Below, piece by piece: positions 27,469-36,250 of a stretch of DNA of 64,000 nucleotides. The stretch's first letter is position 1; the number at the start of each line of letters is the position of its first letter. The notes beneath the pieces were generated by a model. The model worked only from the letters and a program-made list of their open reading frames with translations. It was not told the DNA's origin and ran no database searches. Origin of the DNA: Bin87 sp965197635 (lineage in GTDB: Bacteria > Chloroflexota > Dehalococcoidia > Lucifugimonadales > UBA3495). The DNA is taken from NCBI GenBank assembly GCA_965197635.1, contig CBDANN010000008.1, forward strand, positions 992,001-1,056,000, read 5' to 3'. The position numbers were made by a program, and so were the translations under genes.

Positions 27469-28254
27469 GTGAACATCACCGATTTTATCACCGAACTCTA
27501 TTGCCGGATCGACGATGCCCTGCCCGAACTTCCCCATCATCCCCAAGCGGTCCGCTCCCTGGGCGAAGTGATCACCATCGGAGCGCGCTACGCCATCAAG
27601 GGCGTCAGCCGCCGCGCCTTTTACGACTGGCTCCGGCACAACTATGGAGACCTCTTTCCCCAGCTGCCCGAGCGCACCCGCCGCTTCCGCCGCCTGGAAG
27701 CCAAAGCCTGCTGGACCGGCTGTTTCCTGGCTCCGTCCACCATCCTGGGCGTGGCCGACAGCTATGGCATCGCACTGGGCCATCCGGTAAGGGCGGGGCG
27801 TCAGCTCCATCAGGTGGGCCGGCGCGGCAAGTCCAATCATCGCTGGATCGTGGGCGGCAAACTCTGCGTCGTGCTCAACAAATTGGGGCTGATTGTGGAT
27901 TGGGACTGCGCCACTGCCAACGTCCATGACCAGCGGTTCTTACCCCTGTTGGCCTGCTACGACGGCCAGATGATCATCCTGACCGACACCGGCTTGCACC
28001 GCGCCAAAGGCGACCCAGACAACGTGAAACGGTGTCGTCGCGGCCAATGGAACGTGCGGATGATCGTGGCAACCACCTTCTCCATGATGACCACGGTGTG
28101 GGGCAGCAAGGAGCTGCGTCATAACACCTGGCGAGGATTTGAGGCGCATCTGAGTTACCTGATGGCCGCCTTCAACATACTGGTGCAGTGGGATGGACTG
28201 GAACCGGACGAAAACGGACGCATCCATCGCTCCATTGCCCAATTCGTCCTCTGA
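27469..28254 (+). CDS. IS982-like transposase (copy 1)
   Basis: The GTG at 27469 follows CGGAGGAA. The 261-residue protein (M-N-I-T-D-F-I-T-E-L-Y-C-R-I-D-D-A-L-P-E-L-P) has V-A-D-S-Y-G-I-A-L-G-H-P, W-I-V-G-G-K-L-C-V-V and I-I-L-T-D-T-G-L-H-R-A-K as candidate DDE strands and ends E-A-H-L-S-Y-L-M-A-A-F-N-I-L-V-Q-W. The gene is intact. Its promoter region is displaced by the IS66 at 25929-27391. Confidence 0.8.
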   Translation: MNITDFITELYCRIDDALPELPHHPQAVRSLGEVITIGARYAIKGVSRRAFYDWLRHNYGDLFPQLPERTRRFRRLEAKACWTGCFLAPSTILGVADSYGIALGHPVRAGRQLHQVGRRGKSNHRWIVGGKLCVVLNKLGLIVDWDCATANVHDQRFLPLLACYDGQMIILTDTGLHRAKGDPDNVKRCRRGQWNVRMIVATTFSMMTTVWGSKELRHNTWRGFEAHLSYLMAAFNILVQWDGLEPDENGRIHRSIAQFVL

Positions 28255-28278
28255 TATTAACTAGCACCAACAGTTACT

Positions 28279-29173
28279 AACCGTTGGTGCTAGTTTGAGA
28301 TGATATTGAAAACGCCACAGGGTTCCTTATGCTGTAAGTTGATACGCTCGACAGCGGAGGAACCCCGTGAACATCACCGATTTTATCACCGAACTCTATT
28401 GCCGGATCGACGATGCCCTGCCCGAACTTCCCCATCATCCCCAAGCGGTCCGCTCCCTGGGCGAAGTGATCACCATCGGAGCGCGCTACGCCATCAAGGG
28501 CGTCAGCCGCCGCGCCTTTTACGACTGGCTCCGGCACAACTATGGAGACCTCTTTCCCCAGCTGCCCGAGCGCACCCGCCGCTTCCGCCGCCTGGAAGCC
28601 AAAGCCTGCTGGACCGGCTGTTTCCTGGCTCCGCCCACCATCCTGGGCGTGGCCGACAGCTATGGCATCGCACTGGGCCATCCGGTAAGGGCGGGGCGTC
28701 AGCTCCATCAGGTGGGCCGGCGCGGCAAGTCCAATCATCGCTGGATCGTGGGCGGCAAACTCTGCGTCGTGCTCAACAAATTGGGGCTGATTGTGGATTG
28801 GGACTGCGCCACTGCCAACGTCCATGACCAGCGGTTCTTACCCCTGTTGGCCTGCTACGACGGCCAGATGATCATCCTGACCGACACCGGCTTTCACCGC
28901 GCCAAAGGCGAACCAGACAACGTGAAACGGTGTCGTCGCGGCCAATGGAACGTGCGGATGATCGTGGCAACCACCTTCTCCATGATGACCACGGTGTGGG
29001 GCAGCAAGGAGATGCGTCATAACACCTGGCGAGGATTTGAGGCGCATCTGAGTTACCTGATGGCCGCCTTCAACATACTGGTGCAGTGGGATGGACTGGA
29101 ACCGGACGAAAACGGACGCATCCATCGCTCCATTGCCCAATTCGTCCTCTGATATTAACTAGCACCAACGGTT
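28279..29173 (+). mobile_element. IS982-like element, copy 2
   Basis: 895 bp, AACCGTTGGTGCTAGTT ends, directly repeated three bases after copy 1. Its transposase gene (28367-29152) is intact and differs from copy 1 at only a few residues (P for S, F for L, E for D and M for L). Confidence 0.85.
28367..29152 (+). CDS. IS982-like transposase (copy 2)
   Basis: The GTG start after CGGAGGAA and the 261-residue length match copy 1. All candidate catalytic strands are retained. It is nearly identical to copies at 27469 and 56317, which points to recent local multiplication. The family assignment rests on overall resemblance, so IS982-like is the most I would claim. Confidence 0.8.
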   Translation: MNITDFITELYCRIDDALPELPHHPQAVRSLGEVITIGARYAIKGVSRRAFYDWLRHNYGDLFPQLPERTRRFRRLEAKACWTGCFLAPPTILGVADSYGIALGHPVRAGRQLHQVGRRGKSNHRWIVGGKLCVVLNKLGLIVDWDCATANVHDQRFLPLLACYDGQMIILTDTGFHRAKGEPDNVKRCRRGQWNVRMIVATTFSMMTTVWGSKEMRHNTWRGFEAHLSYLMAAFNILVQWDGLEPDENGRIHRSIAQFVL

Positions 29174-29584
29174 AGTACTGCGGTCAGTGTATCATGTGAT
29201 CATAATCAACTGAATAATTGAATGGTCAATGTGTCGCTCTCCTATTCAGCTGAACCAACTCATAGGCAAGGGGTGGTGGCCTCATTGAAGGCTGTTGCTT
29301 GTCCTGCAGGTTGGTGCTGGGTCCTACCGTCGCCGCCACACTGCTCTGGCTTGATGATGTTGGGGCTGACTAGTATTACAGTTGCACTTGAATTGAGGGC
29401 CTCTGAAAGAGTCTCTTGTAAGGGATTCCAAGGCTCGGGCTTGGTGCCACCGGCTCCACCACGGCTACCATATAGGCAGGTCAGTGCTCTCATAAAGTAG
29501 TCACAGCAGCGTGCATAACAGCCGTCTAACTTCGGGCACGGTCAGCGACATGAGTCCTTCCCACAAAGCGCGGCTGTAATATTA
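29174..29584. other. Unassigned stretch
   Basis: About 410 bases between IS982-like copy 2 and IS5 copy B. Short open frames exist on both strands but none looks like protein. No repeat or RNA gene was seen. Confidence 0.4.
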
Positions 29585-29645
29585 GAACCTGTCTACGATC
29601 TCTGAAATAGGTTAAGCTGAGACTATTATCAGGGGAGGGGTAATC

Positions 29646-30443
29646 ATGTCTCATTCCTATCCCAGCGACATCAGCCGGGAGCAATTCGCCCGTATTCTGC
29701 CCACGCTGAAGTCGGCCCGACGCCGGACCAAGCCCCGCATTGTGGACTTGTATGACGTTTTCTGCGGCGTGCTGTATCTCCTGAAAAGCGGCTGCCAGTG
29801 GCGAATGCTGCCGGCGGACTTCCCCGATTGGCGCACTTGTTACCAGTATTTCCGGCAATGGAGCGAGCAGCCCGACCCGGAGCAGGATTCCATTCTGGAA
29901 CAAGTCCTAAAAAAATCGGTTGGCGCGGTCCGACAAAGCAATGGGAGGGAAGAGCAGACCAGCTGCTGCATCGTGGACTCCCAGAGCGTCAAGAACACGG
30001 ACACCGCCGGGCACCAGGGCTATGACGCGGGCAAAAAGGTGTCCGGAAGCAAGCGTCACATCGCGGTGGACACGCCAGGATTGCCCCATGCGATACAGGT
30101 GACTACCGCCGACGTTACCGATCGGGCGGGGGCTTTGGCGATGTTTGACGCAAACCGGTCCGGCCTCAATCAGGTCCAGAAGGTGCTGGTGGACGGTGGT
30201 TACACCGGGAAGCCCTTTGCCACTGCGGTGCAAAGCTTGTTGGGAGCCGCGGTGGAAGTGGTGAAACGCAACGAACTGCACACCTTCGTGGTGCTGCCAA
30301 AGCGATGGGTGGTGGAGCGGTCATTCGCCGGGCTGGAAAAGTGCCGCCGACTCTGGAAGAACTGTGAAAGGAAGCTCAATACCAGCCTGCAGATGGTGGT
30401 GCTTGCCTTCATGGTGCTAATCCCGAATCCACCGATGGGATAG
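29646..30443 (+). CDS. IS5-family transposase (copy B, seven-A form, last residues replaced)
   Basis: With seven A's at 29909-29915 the gene reads as one frame: M-S-H-S-Y-P-S-D-I-S-R-E-Q-F-A-R-I-L-P, then V-D-S-Q-S-V-K-N-T-D-T, V-L-V-D-G-G-Y-T-G-K-P-F and V-E-R-S-F-A-G-L-E-K-C-R-R-L-W-K-N-C-E-R as DDE region. The native ending V-L-I-L-K-R is replaced by V-L-I-P-N-P-P-M-G from the inserted IS1380 end. Only terminal residues change, so activity may survive. Confidence 0.85.
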   Translation: MSHSYPSDISREQFARILPTLKSARRRTKPRIVDLYDVFCGVLYLLKSGCQWRMLPADFPDWRTCYQYFRQWSEQPDPEQDSILEQVLKKSVGAVRQSNGREEQTSCCIVDSQSVKNTDTAGHQGYDAGKKVSGSKRHIAVDTPGLPHAIQVTTADVTDRAGALAMFDANRSGLNQVQKVLVDGGYTGKPFATAVQSLLGAAVEVVKRNELHTFVVLPKRWVVERSFAGLEKCRRLWKNCERKLNTSLQMVVLAFMVLIPNPPMG

Positions 30444-32130
30444 GGCGGTGCGGCATTTGAGAGAGATGAGGGGTCAGGGAACGGGATGGCGAGGACCTGA
30501 TGCCGATGAAATGGACGATGTGGGGCGTGGATGCCGTGCCAAGGGGATGTTGATGACCCGTGGTAGCGGCATTGGCAGTGATTTTCAGCGCAGACCGATG
30601 GCGGAGACCGTCAGGAGCCCAGCCTGGCGCGGTTGGGCCAGGCGTGGTGCGTCATCGTAGACAGGTGAAAGGCCGAGGGCGGCGTCAGGATGGGAGTGGC
30701 AGGGCGCGCAGTCTGGCCAGGGCGCTGCTGAATTGGTTTCGCCAAGGCCAATCCTGTGGCAGATGCAGGGTGATGCGACGGGCTTTGCGGGTGATGCGTC
30801 CGGCGAGAGAGAAGAAGCGTCGTCGGAGGGTCTTGGTGGTGGTCACCGGCTCGCCCAGGCCGATGCGCGTGGTCCAGCGGGCCAGGTTGTGGGCCATGAC
30901 TTGCACCGCCAGCCAGGCGGCGTTGGCGGGAAAACGTCCCGATGGCAGGTGGTTGAGCCCCACGCCGTATTTGAGGTCGCGGATGGCGTTCTCGATCTCG
31001 GCGTGGCGGCGATGGTCAGCTTCCAGATACAGGGTGTCGCCTTCTCTATCGGTGATGAAAGCGTGATAGCTGTAGGTGGCGAACAGGGCCAGTTGCGAGC
31101 CGGGCGTGGGTTTCACCCGTCGGACGATGAGCCGCACCGGTACCGCGTCGGGCTCACTGGCAAAGGGAGTGTAGCTGGTTTCGGCCACATCGGCGCCGCC
31201 ATCCATCCAATAGGATATGGGCGTCCAGCCATCTTCAGGTATGGCCTCGATGATGTTCCGCAGGCTCGGGTGCTGGCGTACGGTGATGGAGTAGCGTACC
31301 TTCTGGTCGCGACAGGCGGCCACCATGTCGTGGGTGTAGAAGCCGCTGTCCGCCCGCACGGTGAGTGGTCCGGTGGCTCCGGCGTAGCGCACTCGGCTCA
31401 CCGTCTCGCGCAGGAAGTTGGCGGCGCCGCGGGCGGTGTTGGCCCGACCCTTTCGCAATCGACACATCAGCACCTCGCCGGTACCCTCGGCCACGGCCAG
31501 GAGCGGGTGATAGCCCCGCTGGCCGGTGTAGCCGTGATGGCGCGCGCCCTCCTTGCCCAGACCATAGGTCTCACAGACGGTAGAGTCCAGATCAATGGTC
31601 AGCGGATCATCGCCCGGTCCGGCCCCAGCCGCCCAGGCTCGGGCCAGCGCCTCCCGGCTCACCCGATCCAGCTGCCGCGCGTGGCCCCACCGGAAACTCC
31701 GCAGAAACGTGCCCAGCGTGGATGGCGCCTTCACCGTACAGCCCAGCACCTGCTCGGTCTCGCCAGCGCGCAGCGCGTCGGCGTCGTCAATGCAGTCCCC
31801 GCCGGCCAACGCCGATGCCACCAGCGTCAGCACCTTGTCTCCCGCGTTGGCACGACCTGGCGCATTTCCCAGGTCAACGTGGCGGTCCACCAGCTCTCCC
31901 AGCCCCAGATGATGGGCCAGGGTGATGGGCAAAAGCAGCCCCGCATTGGCCACCAGTCGGTGATCGTCGAAGGCAACGTGGATGCGGTCGGGGCGCTCAG
32001 GTGGTAGCATCCGTTGGGTGCTCCTCGTTTCAGGGTGGTTTTCGTTCTCAAAAACCATTATCCCCGAAGCCGGGAGCACTTTCTCATCCCTTCAGCACGC
32101 CGACACACTCATCTCCTCGGTGGATTGGGG
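30422..32130 (-). mobile_element. IS1380-family element, copy 2
   Basis: 1709 bp, flanked by CTAAT (30417-30421 and 32131-32135). It encodes the same protein as copy 1 in the opposite direction, 7.6 kb away. Different target duplications show two independent insertions. Confidence 0.9.
30685..32010 (-). CDS. IS1380-family transposase (copy 2)
   Basis: Translation is the same as copy 1 along its length (M-L-P-P-E-R-P-D-R-I-H-V-A-F-D-D start at 32010, 441 residues, all DDE motifs). The GAGGAGC ribosome-binding site is conserved. Identity over a whole IS in inverted orientation gives a ready substrate for inversion of 22846-30421. Confidence 0.92.
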   Translation of the reverse strand: MLPPERPDRIHVAFDDHRLVANAGLLLPITLAHHLGLGELVDRHVDLGNAPGRANAGDKVLTLVASALAGGDCIDDADALRAGETEQVLGCTVKAPSTLGTFLRSFRWGHARQLDRVSREALARAWAAGAGPGDDPLTIDLDSTVCETYGLGKEGARHHGYTGQRGYHPLLAVAEGTGEVLMCRLRKGRANTARGAANFLRETVSRVRYAGATGPLTVRADSGFYTHDMVAACRDQKVRYSITVRQHPSLRNIIEAIPEDGWTPISYWMDGGADVAETSYTPFASEPDAVPVRLIVRRVKPTPGSQLALFATYSYHAFITDREGDTLYLEADHRRHAEIENAIRDLKYGVGLNHLPSGRFPANAAWLAVQVMAHNLARWTTRIGLGEPVTTTKTLRRRFFSLAGRITRKARRITLHLPQDWPWRNQFSSALARLRALPLPS

Positions 32131-32160
32131 CTAATCCTCAAAAGATTGTAAACAGGCTCT

Positions 32161-32500
32161 TATAGGGAACTGGTAGAACGGCCCCAAAGCGCCCAGCGGA
32201 CCTCCGTTCTGCCGGTGCCGGACGCACTCAACAGTTGCCATCACGGGCGCTTGGCCGCTCTTCACGTGCCTGTCGTTGATACGTACGCTGGCTACTCCCA
32301 GTTTTGACAACCGTTCCCCCGGGACCTATTCTTGTGCAACAGGCCGCCTTCTCGATTCACGCTCCAGCCCCCGTTTGACATGGCCTGGATGCGGGGCTAA
32401 GCAGGGGCGATTATGGTGTTCGTTACAAAATTCACAAGAAGTTACCCGTAAATGATGATAATTCTAACAGCTATCTTACATGCATCTGGTAACGTATTAG
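32161..32500. other. Unassigned stretch
   Basis: About 340 bases between IS5 copy B and the IS701-like element. It is AT-richer toward the right end. No coding or structural feature is supported. Confidence 0.4.
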
Positions 32501-33974
32501 TACTACAGTCGCGCTTGCCTTTGGTAGGATAGGCCCATGATTACTGGTGAGAGTGGAGGGTTGGAAATGGGTCAGACATTACTGGAGCGAGAGGCCGTGC
32601 TGGAGGAAACGCTGGACTGGGAGGCTGGGCTCCAGGCGCTGCACGGGCGTATCGCGTCGCGTTTCAGCCGCAGTGAGTCTCGGCAGCGGGCGCTGGCGTA
32701 CCTGCAAGGATTGCTGGGGTCGGTGGAGCGCAAGAACGGGTGGCAGTTGGCCGAATATGCTGGCGACGCCACGCCCGACGGTGTGCAGCGTCTGCTGGCG
32801 GTGTACCACTGGGACGCGGACCAGGTGCGGGACGACCTGCAAGGGTACGTGGTGGAGCATTTGGGCGATCCCGGCGGGGTGCTGGTGGTGGATGAGACGG
32901 GGTTTCTGAAGCAAGGCTAGAAGTCGGTGGGGGTGAAGCGTCAGTACAGCGGCACGGCGGGGAAGGTGGAGAACTGTCAGATCGGGGTGTTCCTGGCCTA
33001 TGGCAGCCGACGGGGCGCGGCCTTTCTGGATCGGGAGCTGTATCTGCCCCAGGAGTGGGCGGAGGATGTGGAGCGGCGGCGGGAAGCCGGTGTCCCGGAA
33101 GGGGTGGTCTTTCATACCAAAGCACAACTGGCTCAGGAGATGATCGCCCGCGCGGTGGCGGTTGGGGTGCCCTTTGCCTGGGTAACTGGGGATACGGTGT
33201 ACGGCAATGCGATTGGTCAAAGATCGTGTCAACTGCGACGGTGGCTGGAGGAACAGAGCCTGTCCTACGTGCTGGCGGTGAAGAACCAGATCTTTGAACA
33301 ATCGGCCGCTGTGGGCGGATACGGAGGATGGCTCGGCACAGGTGGCAGCCCGTGAACTGGCCCAGCAGATACCCGATGACCGGTGGCAACGTCTGAGCGC
33401 TGGGGAGGGCAGCAAGGGGCCGCGCCTCTACGATTGGGGTTGGTTGCCGATAGGACCCTGGTCAGCACTGGATCAGGGGCATTGGCTGCTGGTGCGTGCT
33501 TGGTCAAGGGTTCGGGCATTGCCGATCCTGAGGAGCTGGCCTACTACGCCTGTTTTAGTACGGGAGAGGTATCGCTGGCGGAACTGGTGCGCGTGGCTGG
33601 CACCCGGTGGATCATCGAAGACGCCTTCAAGGAGGCCAAACAGGAGGTGGGGCTGGATGAGTATGAGGTACGCCGGTGGGTCGGCTGGCACTGGCACATC
33701 ACCCGGGCGCTGCTGGCCCATGCCTTTCTGGCGGTAATCCGGTCCTATGCCGCCGGTGGCGACGGTAAAAGGGGGATATGTTCCCGGGAGAACTCATCCC
33801 ACTGACCGTACCCGAGGTCAGACGACTGCTATGCCGGCTCCTGTGGCTGCCCCGTGGCAGTCCTGCCCTGACCATCCACTGGTCGGGATGGAGACGGCGG
33901 CACCAGGCCCGGGCCATGCAGTGTCATTACCGGAGACGCCTTCAGAAACCTTCATCACAAGCGCGACTGTAGTA
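32501..33974 (+). mobile_element. IS701-like element, copy 1 (defective)
   Basis: Ends TACTACAGTCGCGCTT (32501) and the complement at 33959-33974. One transposase gene inside is broken by an amber codon and two TTGACCAATC-type micro-insertions. Confidence 0.85.
32537..33950 (+). pseudogene. IS701-like transposase with amber stop and micro-insertions
   Basis: The first segment (M-G-Q-T-L-L-E-R-E-A-V-L-E-E-T-L-D-W-E) ends V-V-D-E-T-G-F-L-K-Q-G with TAG at 32918, and the same frame continues K-S-V-G-V-K-R-Q-Y-S-G-T-A-G-K as expected for the family. After G-D-T-V-Y-G-N the native codons are replaced by 21 bases (33209-33229) holding the reverse complement of the TTGACCAATC core. At 33288-33303 a one-mismatch copy, AGATCTTTGAACAATC, shifts the frame. 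Native sequence then resumes (P-L-W-A-D-T-E-D-G; A-Y-Y-A-C; G-T-R-W-I-I-E-D-A-F-K-E-A-K-Q-E-V-G-L-D). Confidence 0.85.
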
Positions 33975-34032
33975 CTAGGGCCATCTCCAGCAACGCGCCA
34001 AAATCATCGAGGTCTCCCGGCCGTAGGGGCGG

Positions 34033-35251
34033 CTAAACTGAAGCCAAGGTGAGATCTACATTGGCAGGCCGGAGAAAGTCGGCTGGGGTGTTGCCGATGA
34101 ATTCGTCCGCTTTCACTTGCAGCACGGTCCGGCAGCGGCGTTTGATTTCCTCGCGCCGGTTGGTCAGGCCAGTGAAAAAGTCGCCCACCTTCTCCTGCAC
34201 CGCGGCACGGGTGCCCAGGCACCGGTTGGCGGTCGTCTCCTCACGCACCCAACCCCAAATGGCCTCGTCAGCGTTGAAGTCTGGGCTGTAGGTGGGCAGA
34301 TTCACCAAGCGCAGGTTCAAACCCGGCGTGGTCAGATACGTCCGTAGCGCGTCGCCCCGATGTGCTGCCGCATTGTCCCAGATCACCGTCAGCGGTTCGA
34401 TGTGCCGCGCCCGCAACTGTCTCAGGAAACCAACCGAGGATGCGGAGTTGCTGTTACCCTCCAGTTCCATCACCTCTACCTCGCCGGTCTCCAGACACAC
34501 CGCCGCGTAGTAGCTGGCCTTCTCCCCGCGTCGCGGGCTGGTGGATTCCACCAGGGCCGGTTCGCCTTTCAGCGCCCACTGGCCTCGCAGATCAGCATCC
34601 GCCGGAAAGTGGGCCTCGTCAGCGAAGAATATCTTGGCCCCCGTCCGTCGCGCTCCTGCTGCCAGAGCAGCATACTCTCCCACAAAAGCTGCCCGCCGCA
34701 CCGGGTCCGCCTTGACCAACCGCTTCTTCGGTCGCTTCAGCACAAACCCCAAACGGTGCAGGTAGTAACGTCACCCCGTACTTGATACGGGGTCAGGCAA
34801 CTGCTCCGGCTCAGCGACAATCCGAAACGTTCCTGCACAAACCGGCATACCACCTGCCAGTTCCAGTTGGACCGGTCGATGCCCGCTTGCGACGGCAATT
34901 CCCGCACCGCTGCCTTCAACTCGGCCTGCTGATCCCGGCTCAGCGCGGGGGGGAACCTCCCGACGGCTCAAAAGACCGCGCCCTCGGACCGCGCTCCGCG
35001 AACTCCCCGGTCCATTGGCCGATGGTGTGGGCATCCCTTTCCAACGCCCCAGCTACCGCCGCCGCCGTCCCACCCTGCGCCAGTAGCCATGCCGCGTGCC
35101 ACCTTTCCCGTTCCCGCGGCGTCGGCGCTCGGTATATCCGCCGCCGCACCTCCGCTTTGTCCATGCGCCACCGCTCCAGTAGGACTCCCGTCTCCATCAT
35201 GCCCAACAGCAACCCCCACTCCGATTTCCTGATCCTTTCCGACCAACTCAA
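34033..35251 (-). pseudogene. IS630-family transposase, broken by palindrome insertion and indel
   Basis: Reading from 35251 (TTG): M-S-W-S-E-R-I-R-K-S-E-W-G-L, HTH region, then a seven-C run near 34951-34957 where eight are needed to continue into L-S-R-D-Q-Q-A-E-L-K-A-A-V-R-E-L-P. At 34767-34792 a 26-base insert containing the palindrome CCCCGTACTTGATACGGGG splits S-L-S-R-S-S-C-L-N-Y-L-H-R-L-G-F. The remainder (K-I-F-F-A-D-E-A-H-F, V-I-W-D-N-A-A-A-H, Y-S-P-D-F-N-A-D-E) carries the DDE triad and is otherwise sound. Confidence 0.85.
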
Positions 35252-35304
35252 CTACTGCCTATTCTATCCGACACCATTGCGGGTTTCATTTTGGCTTCGG
35301 TTTA
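34034..35304 (-). mobile_element. IS630-family element with a 26-bp palindrome insert
   Basis: TA-bounded ends TAAACTGAAGCCAAGGTGAG and complement of TAAACCGAAGCCAAAATGAA. A 5' fragment of the same element type occurs at 39332-39688. Confidence 0.85.
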
Positions 35305-35351
35305 GTGGAACGGCTACGGTCCTGTATGCTGGTTGGAGCAGGTGGTGAACA

Positions 35352-35874
35352 ATGCGGATAGACTTGGGCGAATGGCAGATCAGGAGCTTGCGCGAGGACT
35401 CGAAGCCAGGACGCAGAGGCGTTGGCCGGATACGCCAACAACCGGAACGTGTCGCGGAATCTGCGCGACGTTTTTCCATATCCGTATACCATAGCCCATG
35501 CCGAGACCTGGATCGGCTTCGCAGCGCAGCAATCCACGGAAACCGACTTCGCAATAGCTGACGCGTCGGAGCTCATCGGTGGGATCGGGCTCGGACTTCA
35601 GCGCGACGTTCACCGTCGGTCGGGTGAAGTGGGGTATTGGTTGGGCGAACCCTTCTGGGGAAGAGGTATCGCAACCATGTGTTTGCAGGCGTTCACCGAA
35701 TACGCCTTTTCGCAGTTTGACTTGTTGCGGTTGTATGGCTACGTCTACGAGTGGAACCCTGCTTCGGCCCGGGTCATGGAGAAAGCAGGCTACGTCTGCG
35801 AGGGTAGGTTGCGCAAGAGTGTCGTCAAAGAGGGGCAGGTTCTGGACCAGTTCCTTTACGCCATTACCCGCTGA
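35352..35874 (+). pseudogene. GNAT-family N-acetyltransferase (RimJ-like), frameshifted near its N-terminus
   Basis: From about 35411 one frame encodes D-A-E-A-L-A-G-Y-A-N-N-R-N-V-S-R-N-L-R-D-V-F-P-Y-P-Y, then G-E-V-G-Y-W-L-G-E-P-F-W-G-R-G-I-A-T (the acetyl-CoA loop), L-Y-G-Y-V-Y-E-W-N-P-A-S-A-R-V-M-E-K-A-G-Y and an E-G-R-L-R-K ending. This is the RimJ/RimL pattern that acetylates amino groups of proteins or small molecules. The expected N-terminus (M-R-I-D-L-G-E-W-Q-I-R-S-L-R-E-D) lies at 35352 in another frame, so a one-base change near 35400 has split it. A TTG at 35422 could start a shortened protein. Confidence 0.7.
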
Positions 35875-35933
35875 CGTCGGCGGAATAAGCCATGTATGAG
35901 ATGGCAGCAGTGAAGAGCTAGCGCGTCACGGCG

Positions 35934-36242
35934 GTGGCGACCCTCGCTGTCTTGTCCGGCATCCTGATCACCTGTTTCCTGGGGATCTTCCATCAGGCCG
36001 CAGCCTGCGCGGAGGGCCCCCTACCCAATGGGTGCGGTTGGAGAAATGTCCTCGGCGTCAGGGTCGCCTTCTCCATCGAGGGCTTCCCCACGGGAGTGAT
36101 CTGTCCGTTGACCAGCGCTTGTTTGGCCGCCGTTCTGATCATACGGTTCGTCGGTCGCGCCGGGAACGCCGCGCCGGTCCAGGAACCGGTGTGCAGGGAG
36201 ATCCACAGTCTGCCTCCAGGGGGAGTTTGGGGCCGGGCCTGA
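35934..36242 (+). CDS. Small membrane protein (hypothetical)
   Basis: A GTG at 35934 opens a 102-residue frame with two hydrophobic segments (residues 2-22, A-T-L-A-V-L-S-G-I-L-I-T-C-F-L-G-I-F, and about 53-73, V-I-C-P-L-T-S-A-C-L-A-A-V-L-I-I-R-F-V-G) and a cysteine pair between them. It converges on the MFS gene, ending 9 bases from that gene's stop. No family is recognised and the ribosome-binding site is weak. Confidence 0.4.
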   Translation: MATLAVLSGILITCFLGIFHQAAACAEGPLPNGCGWRNVLGVRVAFSIEGFPTGVICPLTSACLAAVLIIRFVGRAGNAAPVQEPVCREIHSLPPGGVWGRA

Positions 36243-36250
36243 CCGCCGAG

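Larger units (their letters stand above)
25910..28275 (+). mobile_element. IS982-like element, copy 1, split by IS66
   Basis: Ends AACCGTTGGTGCTAGTT (25910) and complement of AACTGTTGGTGCTAGTT (28275). Subtracting the IS66 (1463 bp) and its 8-bp duplication leaves 895 bp, the exact length of copies 2 and 3. The IS66 lies in the left end, before the gene. Copy 2 follows after only three bases, and AGTACT flanks the pair on both outer sides. Confidence 0.85.
29585..32159 (+). mobile_element. IS5-family element, copy B, split near its right end by IS1380
   Basis: Left terminus GAACCTGTCTACGATC at 29585 and right terminus at 32131-32159 (AGATTGTAAACAGGCTC). The IS1380 at 30422-32130 entered at CTAAT, duplicated on both sides, cutting the last codons of the transposase. 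TTA flanks the IS5 on both sides. Confidence 0.85.
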
